Shown piece after piece: positions 7,077 through 14,075 of a stretch of 14,116 nucleotides of DNA. Each line of letters starts with the position of its first letter. Positions within the stretch are counted from its first letter, which is position 1. The translations under genes and the position numbers were made by a program. The DNA is from Rickettsia typhi (GTDB lineage Bacteria > Pseudomonadota > Alphaproteobacteria > Rickettsiales > UBA1997), in the NCBI GenBank assembly GCA_945906835.1, contig CAMDRL010000017.1, positions 1-14,116 on the forward strand, read 5' to 3'. Below the pieces are notes generated by a model, which ran no database searches, had not been told where the DNA came from, and saw only the letters and a program-made list of their open reading frames with translations.

Positions 7077-7150
7077 CGGTGAATTTACTTGATTAATCAA
7101 TTTTATGGCGAAACTGACTTCAAACCTAACTTTCAAAAAACTAAAATCAA

Positions 7151-8569
7151 TTAAACTTTTACCGCCCAAAGAATTCTAGCAAATACCTCATCTTTCCCCA
7201 AAATCTCAATCACATCAAATATTCCACCAGCTGAAGCCTGAGAAAAAGTTAACACCAAACGCAAAGCTGGACCAAAATCTTTAATTTTTAAAGACCTGCT
7301 TTCAGCGTAGCTCATTAAAGCATTTTTAATTCCGTCTTGATTCCATTCATTTAAATTTACAAAAATTTCCTGCAACTCAGAAATTAAAGATTTTTTTTCT
7401 AAAATAATTTGCTGTGAATCCTTGTCAAAATCAGCATTAAAGCCATCAAAATAAACTGATAAATTTTTTGCCAATTCATTTAAAACATCTGATCTTTCTT
7501 TAACAAATTTTAAAGCTTTCAGAATTCTTGCTTTTTCATTTTTCGAAGGAGATTTCTCAAAAAATTCAACAACCAAATTTAATAATTCCACTTCATCTTT
7601 TTCCTTGATGTAATTTTTATTAACTGACTTCAACTTAGCAAAATCAAACCTTGCTGGCGATTTACCAACCTTTTGCAAATTAAACCATTCAATCGCCTGT
7701 GCATCAGAAATAATTTCAGAATCACCATGCGACCAACCAAGTCTCAATAAATAATTACGCATCGCTTCAGGCAAATAGCCCATTTCTTTATATTCAATTA
7801 CCGAAGTTGCTCCGTGTCTTTTTGACATTTTAGCACCATCAGGCCCATGAATTAAAGGAATGTGAGCAAATTCAGGAACTTTCCATTCCATCGCTTCATA
7901 AATAACTTTTTGTCTAAAAGCATTAGTCAAATGATCATCGCCACGAATAATATGCGTAATATTCATATCGTGATCATCAACCACAACAGCCATCATGTAA
8001 GTTGGAGTGCCATCACCACGCAACATTACTAAATCATCAAGTTCAGAATTTTTTACACGAATTTCTCCTTGCACCAAATCTTTTATCAACATTTCTCCTT
8101 CAACAGGAGCTTTGATTCTAATTACAGGTTTTACAGTTGAACTTTGTGATTGAACTTTATCGCGCCAAGGACTTTTAAAACGAAAAACTTCTTTTTTCGC
8201 TTCAGCATTTTTTCGCATTTCTTCTAATTCTTCAGAAGAAGTGTAACATAAATAAGCCTGATTTTTCTCAAGCAATTTTTGAGCAATTTCTTTATGTCTC
8301 TCTAAATTTTTTGACTGTAAAACAAAAGTATCATCATGCTTCAAACCAAGCCAATCAAGACCTTGTAAAATCGCATCAATCGCTTCTTTGCTTGATCTTT
8401 TTTCATCAGTATCTTCAATTCTAAGTAAAAAATTTCCACCATTGTGTTTAGCAAAAAGATAATTAAATAAAGCGGTTCTTGCACCACCAATATGTAAATA
8501 TCCAGTTGGGGATGGAGCAAATCTTGTTAGAACCTGTTTAGTATCTTTTTTATTTTCTGATTTTGGCAT
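7151..8569 (-). CDS. gltX: Glutamyl-tRNA synthetase
   Basis: GltX charges tRNA-Glu (and, in organisms lacking glutaminyl-tRNA synthetase, also tRNA-Gln) in the cytosol. The 472-residue class I enzyme shows RFAPSPTGYLHIGGARTALF (16-35) with the HIGH-type motif, LRIEDTD (49-55), and GAKMSKRHG (245-253) with the KMSKS-type motif. The C-terminal anticodon-binding helices complete it. About ten residues (MPKSENKKDT) precede the conserved start of the fold. They and the start codon lie inside a ~167-bp palindromic repeat (8527-8693), which therefore supplies the gene's beginning. No Shine-Dalgarno precedes the ATG. Alphaproteobacteria often carry two gltX genes; whether this is the only one is not visible here. 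Confidence 0.96.
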   Translation of the reverse strand: MPKSENKKDTKQVLTRFAPSPTGYLHIGGARTALFNYLFAKHNGGNFLLRIEDTDEKRSSKEAIDAILQGLDWLGLKHDDTFVLQSKNLERHKEIAQKLLEKNQAYLCYTSSEELEEMRKNAEAKKEVFRFKSPWRDKVQSQSSTVKPVIRIKAPVEGEMLIKDLVQGEIRVKNSELDDLVMLRGDGTPTYMMAVVVDDHDMNITHIIRGDDHLTNAFRQKVIYEAMEWKVPEFAHIPLIHGPDGAKMSKRHGATSVIEYKEMGYLPEAMRNYLLRLGWSHGDSEIISDAQAIEWFNLQKVGKSPARFDFAKLKSVNKNYIKEKDEVELLNLVVEFFEKSPSKNEKARILKALKFVKERSDVLNELAKNLSVYFDGFNADFDKDSQQIILEKKSLISELQEIFVNLNEWNQDGIKNALMSYAESRSLKIKDFGPALRLVLTFSQASAGGIFDVIEILGKDEVFARILWAVKV

Positions 8570-8693
8570 ATTTTTAACGTTTTTTTAGTAAAATTACGAT
8601 GAATATCGGAATATATTTAGAGTAATTTTACTAAAAAATAAGTAAAAATAGGACTAAATATGGAAATAAAAAGGATATTAAACAAGTTCTTAA
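8527..8693. repeat. Palindromic repeat, copy 1, overlapping the gltX start
   Basis: The inner stem 8581-8597/8622-8638 is a perfect 17-bp inverted repeat around a 24-nt loop. A second short helix pairs 8570-8575 with 8644-8649 (plus 8577-8578 with 8642-8643). The outer arms, 8527-8557 and 8662-8693, match at about 27 of 31 positions with one gap. The left half contains the gltX start codon (8567-8569) and its first ~14 codons. Copy 2 at 10523-10687 has the same layout in the same orientation, roughly 80% identical in the core. The minus-strand transcript of gltX would carry this as a long hairpin with the start codon in an internal loop. Confidence 0.8.
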
Positions 8694-8733
8694 TACAGTC
8701 ATGTTTTTTTAATAATTTTTAAGGTTTGTATTC

Positions 8734-8762
8734 TTGACAATATAGGAAGCTAATCGGATTAT
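8734..8762 (+). promoter_or_regulatory. Putative promoter of the GspE/PilB-like gene
   Basis: TTGACA (8734-8739) matches the -35 consensus exactly. GATTAT (8757-8762), 17 nt on, is a fair -10 box (4 of 6). The ATG is at 8808 and is preceded by AGGA at 8798-8801, the clearest Shine-Dalgarno in the window. Confidence 0.5.
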
Positions 8763-8807
8763 TGAATTAGTTTTTTTCACACACAATTAAAAATCTCAGG
8801 ATTTAAG

Positions 8808-10517
8808 ATGGTATCATCAAGTAACGATATTGCAGCAAGATTATTAGAGAAAAAAGTTATCTCTGAAGATCAGGTATTAATTGCCACCAAAGAACAAGAA
8901 AGAATAAATGGCACTAAAACCGTTGGTGCAATTTTAGTCGACATGGGGTTCATCTCCGAAGGAGCTTTAGGAGAAATTCTTAATGAAAATTCTGGCTCTA
9001 ATACCAAAAAATTTGACCTAAAATCATCAATCATTGATGTTCGTTTAGTAAAAAAAATCTCCAAAGAATTTGCTATTCACAATAAATTAATTGCCGTTGC
9101 TTGCACTGAAAATGTAGTAACAATAGGCATGGCTGACATATTCGACATTATTGCTCTTGATCAAGTCAAAAGAAGCTTTCCACCTAATTTCAAAATCATT
9201 CCAGTTTACATTCCAGAAACCGATATTTTGCATGCCATAGATCAATATTATGAATATGAAATGTCTATTGAGGGAATTTTAAAAGAAATTGAACATAACT
9301 CAGATAAGAAAAGCATTAATGATGAAGCGCATTTGCGTGGCGATTATAGAAGTCCAATGGTGCGTTTGGTAGATGGGATTTTAAGTGACGCAGTTCACCG
9401 TGGAGCTTCAGATTTACACTTTGAGCCAGAACAACTTTTCTTGCGCATTCGTTATCGTATTGACGGAAAGATGGTACAAATTCGCTCTATTCACAAAGAT
9501 TATTGGTCAGCAATTGCTGTAAGATTAAAAATTTTGGCAGGCATGAATATCGCAGAAAGCCGCAAACCACAAGACGGTCATGTGCATTCTGAAATATTGG
9601 GACGCAAAATTGACTTTCGAGTATCAACTCAACCAACCATTAGCGGTGAAAATATCGTTATGCGTATTTTGGATGAAAAACAATCAATCGTCTCACTAGA
9701 TAAATTAGGCTTTGATGAAGATAGCGTCAATCTGCTAAAAAAATTAGTAAAACGACCTGAGGGCGTAATCATCCTTACTGGTCCAACTGGCTCTGGTAAA
9801 ACAACTACTCTTTATTCAGTTTTAAACTTTATCAACTCTGTTGATAAAAATATTATGACTTTGGAAGATCCTGTAGAATATCGCATTCCCATGATTAGAC
9901 AGTCTAACATAAAGGCTGATAGTGGCGTAGATTTCGCCACTGGTATTAAGGCTATTTTACGACAAGACCCCGATGTAATTCTAATTGGAGAAATGCGCGA
10001 CAAAGAAACCGCCACTACCGCAATTCAAGCAGCAATGACTGGTCACCAAGTATATAGCAGTTTACACACAAACGATGCCTTAGGGGCAATTCCAAGATTA
10101 ATTAATATGGGAGTTCCAAACTATTTAATGGCTGGCTCTCTTATTGGAGTTGTTGCTCAAAGATTAGCCAGAAAGCTCTGCCCATTTTGTAAAAAAGAAC
10201 ATCCAGTTGAAAAATTTGAAAAAAGATTGCTTGGACCTAAATATGAAAATATAATCTCTCTTTTCAAAGCTGTAGGTTGTGATAAATGTGGAAATAGCGG
10301 TTATAAAGGTCGTATAATTATAACTGAAATTTTACCTTTTGATAGAGAGCTTGATGACATGGTTATAGCCTCAGCAAGTCGTAAAGAAATGCTTACTCAC
10401 GCTGTCAGTAAAGGCTTCAAACCTATGGTAGAAGACGGATTACAAAAAGTTGTTTCAGGAGTTATAGATCTTAAAGAACTGATGAGTACCGTTGATATGA
10501 CAGATAGAATGGAGTAA
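8808..10517 (+). CDS. GspE/PulE/PilB-family secretion or pilus ATPase
   Basis: These cytoplasmic hexameric ATPases power assembly of type IV pili, type II secretion pseudopili or related DNA-uptake machines. The 569-residue protein is complete. An N-terminal GspE_N-like domain spans about 1-150. The catalytic core carries Walker A GPTGSGKT (325-332), an Asp-box region TLEDPVEYRI (351-360), Walker B ILIGEMRD (391-398) and a His box TGHQVYSSLHTND (411-423). A tetracysteine zinc site follows: CPFC (458-461) and CDKC (491-494). No pilin, GspF/PilC, prepilin peptidase or secretin gene is adjacent, so I cannot choose between PilB and GspE. It stands between two direct copies of a palindromic repeat. 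dprA in the same window makes a role in DNA uptake possible, but this is inference. Confidence 0.93.
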   Translation: MVSSSNDIAARLLEKKVISEDQVLIATKEQERINGTKTVGAILVDMGFISEGALGEILNENSGSNTKKFDLKSSIIDVRLVKKISKEFAIHNKLIAVACTENVVTIGMADIFDIIALDQVKRSFPPNFKIIPVYIPETDILHAIDQYYEYEMSIEGILKEIEHNSDKKSINDEAHLRGDYRSPMVRLVDGILSDAVHRGASDLHFEPEQLFLRIRYRIDGKMVQIRSIHKDYWSAIAVRLKILAGMNIAESRKPQDGHVHSEILGRKIDFRVSTQPTISGENIVMRILDEKQSIVSLDKLGFDEDSVNLLKKLVKRPEGVIILTGPTGSGKTTTLYSVLNFINSVDKNIMTLEDPVEYRIPMIRQSNIKADSGVDFATGIKAILRQDPDVILIGEMRDKETATTAIQAAMTGHQVYSSLHTNDALGAIPRLINMGVPNYLMAGSLIGVVAQRLARKLCPFCKKEHPVEKFEKRLLGPKYENIISLFKAVGCDKCGNSGYKGRIIITEILPFDRELDDMVIASASRKEMLTHAVSKGFKPMVEDGLQKVVSGVIDLKELMSTVDMTDRME

Positions 10518-10522
10518 GGTTC

Positions 10523-10687
10523 TAGACACTGTTAGCTAATTATTTTTAGCACAGATTTTGACATGTTTTTAGCGCTTTTTTGACAAAATTATGATAAATA
10601 CTTGGATATATTTTAAATAATTTTGTCAAAAAATAAGCAAAAACAGGGCTAAATATGGAATAAAAAATAATTAGCTAACATTGTCTA
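10523..10687. repeat. Palindromic repeat, copy 2, between the GspE/PilB gene and apaG
   Basis: The outer arms (10523-10547 and 10663-10687, TAGACAMTGTTAGCTAATTA at the ends) match with one mismatch. The inner stem 10576-10592/10617-10633 is a perfect 17-bp inverted repeat. A short helix pairs 10565-10570 with 10639-10644 and 10572-10573 with 10637-10638. Layout, length (165 bp) and orientation match copy 1 at 8527-8693. It begins 5 bp after the upstream stop codon and ends about 30 bp before the apaG start. Confidence 0.82.
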
Positions 10688-10716
10688 AAGTCTAAACAAT
10701 TAAATACTCTAAAATA

Positions 10717-11187
10717 GTGAAACAAAAAATTATCAAAACTAATAAATCGCTGGAAGATCTTTTGCCAAATATATCAGAAAATTTCCCTAAACAATCATAT
10801 CTCTCCAACACTAATGGCGTTGAAGTTAGTGTATATCCAGAATTCATCGATAGCCAAGTTAGCGCCGTTGGAAGTTTATTTGTCTGGGTTTATCATGTAA
10901 AAATTGAAAATAAAAGCTCAGAAGATTTACGATTAATCAATCGCCATTGGAAAATAATTGATGAAAAAGGCGTAGTGCAAGAAATTGACGGAGAAGGCGT
11001 AGTTGGTGAAAAACCTTTAATAGCAATGAATGGTAATTTTCAATATAGCAGCGGCGTACATTTGCGTCATCCTTCTGGCATCATGACTGGTAATTATAAA
11101 ATGCAAAAAAATAATGGGGAAACATTTGATGCTAAAATTCCAGCTTTTTCTTTAGATACTCCAAGCATTAAAGTTAGAATTAATTAA
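10717..11187 (+). CDS. apaG: ApaG-domain protein
   Basis: ApaG is a small fibronectin-III-like beta-sandwich protein. It has been linked to cobalt/magnesium homeostasis and to Ap4A-related phenotypes, but its biochemical role is unclear. The family pattern is plain: FVWVYHVKIENKS, LINRHWKIID, the nearly invariant GEGVVGEKPLIA, then FQYSSGVHLRHPSGIMTGNY and the closing AFSLDTP. The product has 156 residues against about 125 in E. coli; the extra ~30 residues are N-terminal. The start is a GTG at 10717 with no Shine-Dalgarno, chosen because no ATG lies between it and the conserved domain; a later alternative start would shorten the extension. tsaB follows after 8 bp, so the two are probably cotranscribed. 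Confidence 0.9.
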   Translation: MKQKIIKTNKSLEDLLPNISENFPKQSYLSNTNGVEVSVYPEFIDSQVSAVGSLFVWVYHVKIENKSSEDLRLINRHWKIIDEKGVVQEIDGEGVVGEKPLIAMNGNFQYSSGVHLRHPSGIMTGNYKMQKNNGETFDAKIPAFSLDTPSIKVRIN

Positions 11188-11195
11188 CAACGCTT

Positions 11196-11882
11196 ATGAG
11201 AATTCTTGCGTTTGACACCACTAATTCCAATCTTTCTGTTGCCCTTCTTGAGAATAAAAAAATTCTTTCCAAAAGCACAACTTATGAAAGTGGTAAACAA
11301 TCAGAAATTCTAATTCCTGAAATTGAAAAAATTCTGCAAACAAGTAATATTTGGTACCAAGATTTGAATTTCATTGCCAGCACTTCTGGGCCGGGAAGTT
11401 TTACTGGTGTGAGAATTGGAATCAGCACCGCGCGCACCTTAAAAATAGCCACTAATTTACCTCTTATTTCACTTGATTCGCTTGAAGTTTTGGCCTTTAA
11501 ATATCGCCAAAAATCAGAAGAAATTTTTGTAGCTATTGACGCCAAAATGGATGAATTTTTTGTTGGAAGCTTTGTATCAAAAAATGGCAAATTAAAACAA
11601 ATTACCAAATCTCAATTAGTTAAATTCGAAGATATTATTAATTTTTTACCAAAGAAAAATTTTTTCCTCTGCGGAAGTGGCAAAAAAATAATCTCCGAAA
11701 TTTTGCTAAAAAATAATTTGAAATTTGAAATCAATCTTGAAGAAGATGTAATTGAAGCTGATTTAGTTGGCCTATTGGCTTATGAAAAAATTTGTGAAGA
11801 TGGGCAGTTTGAAGAATTTTCTGAAGCAATTTATCTAAGAGAGCCAAGAATTAGCCAAAGAAAAAATGACGAAGTAAAATAA
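11196..11882 (+). CDS. tsaB: tRNA threonylcarbamoyladenosine biosynthesis protein TsaB
   Basis: TsaB (YeaZ) partners with TsaD and TsaE to put threonylcarbamoyl on A37 of tRNAs that read ANN codons. It has the ASKHA fold but is not itself catalytic. The 228-residue length is typical. The start MRILAFDTTNSNLSVAL and the motif TSGPGSFTGVRIGISTARTL (a diagnostic TsaB stretch) are clear. The C-terminal part is more divergent and ends YLREPRISQRK, a usual TsaB ending. It lies 8 bp after apaG. tsaD and rimI, frequent neighbours, are not here. Its end is 12 bp from the convergent tRNA-Cys. Confidence 0.94.
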   Translation: MRILAFDTTNSNLSVALLENKKILSKSTTYESGKQSEILIPEIEKILQTSNIWYQDLNFIASTSGPGSFTGVRIGISTARTLKIATNLPLISLDSLEVLAFKYRQKSEEIFVAIDAKMDEFFVGSFVSKNGKLKQITKSQLVKFEDIINFLPKKNFFLCGSGKKIISEILLKNNLKFEINLEEDVIEADLVGLLAYEKICEDGQFEEFSEAIYLREPRISQRKNDEVK

Positions 11883-11894
11883 TAAAAGAAAGTA

Positions 11895-11969
11895 TGGAGG
11901 CCGGGGTCGGAATCGAACCGACGCATAGGAGCTTTGCAGGCTCCTGCATTACCACTTTGCTACCCAGCC
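11895..11969 (-). tRNA. tRNA-Cys (anticodon GCA), CCA encoded
   Basis: The minus strand folds as a complete cloverleaf. The acceptor is GGCTGGG (11963-11969) with CCCGGCC, containing one U-G pair. The anticodon loop is CTGCAAA with GCA at 11935-11937, and the T arm is CGGTTCGATTCCG. The discriminator base is U, as expected for cysteine tRNAs, and is followed by an encoded CCA (11895-11897). It lies convergent to tsaB. Confidence 0.96.
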
Positions 11970-12173
11970 GAAAGTATAAATAAAAGGATTTTGTTTTCAG
12001 AAATGAATCAGAACTTGCCCAAATATAAGTATCAAAAAAAATATTACAAGTTTTTGTCCTTCATTTTAAATATCTTATGACTTAAATATCTACCTTGTCA
12101 CTGAACTGCGCTATCGGGAATCCATTTTTTTAATAAATAGAATTTAAGACAATAACAACATTTAAAAACCTTA
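11970..12173. other. Intergenic region between tRNA-Cys and pgi
   Basis: No ORF or convincing promoter is seen. At 12095-12125 the ends TTGTCA and CGGGAATCCAT recall the left half of the CATTCCCGCGAAGG repeat family with a scrambled middle, perhaps a decayed remnant; this is weak. The divergent promoters of the tRNA and pgi should lie here. Confidence 0.4.
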
Positions 12174-13397
12174 ATGCCAGTTAAAAACCTTTATTTGCAA
12201 CACTTTAAGAACATTCCTTCCACGAAAGACTTAGAGAAATATTACAAAAACTGTCAACAAACAGCATCAAAATTACGCCAAGAAATTGCTGATAAAAAAC
12301 TAGCAATGATTGATGTTATTTTTGAAAAAAATGATCTAAATCATTTTGATTTTCTGGCAAAAAAAATATCTAAATTTAAAAAAGTTTTAGTGTTAGGCGT
12401 TGGCGGATCAAGCCTTGGTGGCAAAACTTTAGCATCATTAAAAGATCAAAATAAAGTTGAATTTCTGGAATCAATAGATCCTTCAACTATCAAAATCTCT
12501 TTAGACAAAATTGACTTTAAAAATACATTTTTCTTAGTCATCAGCAAATCAGGCGAAACTATTGAAACCATCTGCCAAACCTTGGTAATATTAGACAAAT
12601 TGAAGAAAGCAAAAATTAAAAATTTTTCTGATCAATTTTTATTCGTTACTCAATCAGAAAAAAATTCTATTGCCAAAATTGCCAAAAAAATTGGCGCTGA
12701 AATTGCTCATCATCCTGAAAAAATTGGCGGTAGATATTCTTGCTTCTCCATCGTGGGAATTCTTCCCTCCTTGCTTTGCGGAATTAATGTTAAAAAAATT
12801 AGAAGTGGCGCAGAAAAAATCGTCACTGAATTTTTGAATAATGACACAATCATAAATTCCTGCGCAATTCAACTTTATCTTTATGAAAAAGGCTTCACCA
12901 ACAGCGTTATCATGCCTTATATTGATAATTTAAAAAACTTCACTGATTGGTATCGTCAACTTTGGGCAGAATCTTTAGGGAAATCTAAATTTGGCTCAAC
13001 ACCAATAAATTCAATGGGAACAGTGGATCAGCACAGCCAACTACAACTTTATCTTGAAGGTCCAAAAGATAAATTTTTTACATTTTTAACTCAAAAAAAT
13101 CACAGTGATGATTTTGTGGTAAAAGATTTACCATCTTGCCCAACCTTATTTGGCGGCAAAAAGTTAAGCGATATTGTAAAAATTGAACAAGAAACTACGA
13201 TTGAAGTTTTAAATAAGAAAAAAGTGCCAATTAGAATTTTTGATATTGAAAAACTGAATGAAGAAGTTTTAGGTGGACTAATGATGCAGATGTTTTTAGA
13301 AACAATTTTAATTTCTTATGTTAAAAAGATTGATCCTTTCAATCAGCCAGCCGTTGAATTGCGCAAGGATTTAGCGAAGAAAATTTTAAGTAAATAA
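12174..13397 (+). CDS. pgi: Glucose-6-phosphate isomerase
   Basis: Pgi interconverts glucose-6-phosphate and fructose-6-phosphate in the cytosol. Two SIS domains are seen. The first has VLVLGVGGSSLGGKTL (71-86) and the phosphate-binding VISKSGETIET (122-132). GGRYSCFSIVGILPS (185-199) follows. Then come LWAESLGK (263-270, with the catalytic Glu) and the family signature TVDQHSQLQLYLEGP (283-297, with the catalytic His). The C-terminal FNQPAVELRKDLAKK carries the conserved Gln and Lys of the active site. At 407 residues it is a compact form, shorter than the ~450-residue Bacillus/Thermotoga type and the ~550-residue E. coli type, yet no motif is missing. The ATG lacks a Shine-Dalgarno. dsbB starts 3 bp after the stop. 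Confidence 0.95.
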   Translation: MPVKNLYLQHFKNIPSTKDLEKYYKNCQQTASKLRQEIADKKLAMIDVIFEKNDLNHFDFLAKKISKFKKVLVLGVGGSSLGGKTLASLKDQNKVEFLESIDPSTIKISLDKIDFKNTFFLVISKSGETIETICQTLVILDKLKKAKIKNFSDQFLFVTQSEKNSIAKIAKKIGAEIAHHPEKIGGRYSCFSIVGILPSLLCGINVKKIRSGAEKIVTEFLNNDTIINSCAIQLYLYEKGFTNSVIMPYIDNLKNFTDWYRQLWAESLGKSKFGSTPINSMGTVDQHSQLQLYLEGPKDKFFTFLTQKNHSDDFVVKDLPSCPTLFGGKKLSDIVKIEQETTIEVLNKKKVPIRIFDIEKLNEEVLGGLMMQMFLETILISYVKKIDPFNQPAVELRKDLAKKILSK

Positions 13398-13400
13398 ATA

Positions 13401-13991
13401 ATGGATGAATTAAAAAGTAAATCACAAGAGATCCTTCGCTGCGCTCAGGATGGCAAACTATGTCATGTCCCGCGTAGCGAAGGATCTCTTTTTGCTTATA
13501 AAATAACTTTATTATTCCTTCTACTGTCTTCAATAGCAGCCCTTACTGGTGCTTATATCAGCCAATATATCTTCAATCTCCAGCCCTGCATATTATGCCT
13601 CTACCAACGCAAACCATTTTTTGTTATCATCACCCTCACCTCTCTTGCTTTATTTTTTCTCAAATCTGAAAAAATCAAAAAAATCACAATTTATCTCTGC
13701 GCCCTGCTTCTTTTAATAAACGCTGCAATCGCTATTTACCATGTTGGAGTTGAGAAAAAAATCTTCCAAGGTCCAACAACTTGTTCCTCAGAAAATTTAA
13801 ATAATATTGATAATTTAGAAGATTTAAAAGAAGCATTAAGCAAAACAAAAGCAATTAGATGCGATGAGCCAGCTTTTGTATTTCTTGGTCTTTCAATGGC
13901 TGACTGGAATGTAATTTATTGTTTGGGGTTATTTTTTATGGTAGTTTTTCTAAGTAAAAAACATCAAATCAAACTTGAAGTAAAAAAATAA
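13401..13991 (+). CDS. dsbB: DsbB-like disulfide bond formation protein with in-frame palindromic insert
   Basis: DsbB reoxidises periplasmic DsbA and passes the electrons to quinones from the inner membrane. The product has 196 residues and four predicted helices (about 34-60, 72-88, 96-113 and 165-185). It has the first redox pair in QPCILCLYQR (C63, C66) and the second pair C128 and C154 in the periplasmic loop, followed by EPAFVFLGLSMADWNVIY, a typical DsbB ending. Residues 10-30 are encoded by a 63-bp palindromic repeat (13427-13489) that keeps the frame and puts two extra cysteines (14, 21) into the N-terminal cytoplasmic tail. No other ATG lies between the repeat and the first helix, so the insert is probably translated. 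It lies 3 bp after pgi. A DsbA partner gene is not in view. Confidence 0.9.
   Translation: MDELKSKSQEILRCAQDGKLCHVPRSEGSLFAYKITLLFLLLSSIAALTGAYISQYIFNLQPCILCLYQRKPFFVIITLTSLALFFLKSEKIKKITIYLCALLLLINAAIAIYHVGVEKKIFQGPTTCSSENLNNIDNLEDLKEALSKTKAIRCDEPAFVFLGLSMADWNVIYCLGLFFMVVFLSKKHQIKLEVKK
13427..13489. repeat. 63-bp palindromic element inside dsbB
   Basis: AGAGATCCTTCGCT (13427-13440) and AGCGAAGGATCTCT (13476-13489) are perfect 14-bp inverted repeats. Its length is exactly 21 codons and no stop is present in the dsbB frame. The translation contains ILRCAQDG and PRSEGSL, peptides typical of a repeat family that is scattered through many bacterial genomes. Rickettsia palindromic elements are a known precedent for in-frame insertion of such units. 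Confidence 0.85.
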
Positions 13992-14003
13992 ATTACATAT
14001 TCG

Positions 14004-14075
14004 TCATTCCCGCGAAGGCGGGAATCCAGCTCTTATTTATCTTCCCAATCACCGACCTCGCTTGAATAACAAAGT
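14004..14075. repeat. Palindromic repeat, CATTCCCGCGAAGG family (half-decayed copy)
   Basis: The left half is intact and contains the perfect hairpin TTCCCGC-GAAG-GCGGGAA at 14007-14024. The right half, CTCGCTTGAATAACAAAG, retains only part of the expected arm. It starts 12 bp after the dsbB stop and the hairpin may serve as the 3' end of the pgi-dsbB transcript. Nothing else is recognised from here to the window end. Confidence 0.75.

Noticed and set aside
6978..7169. Open 63-codon frame as a stand-alone small gene
   Set aside because: It is only the 5' part of the degraded DUF1640/CCDC90-like gene; family sequence continues in the same frame beyond its stop, and its first codons overlap the gltX end.
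8527..10687. CRISPR array or tandem repeat array
   Set aside because: There are only two copies, long and palindromic, about 2 kb apart with a gene between; no short regular repeats with spacers occur anywhere in the window.
13339..13533. Minus-strand ORF of 64 codons with the peptide CHPERSEGSL
   Set aside because: It is the opposite-strand reading of the palindromic repeat inside dsbB plus the pgi end; the peptide is a hallmark of that repeat, not of a gene.
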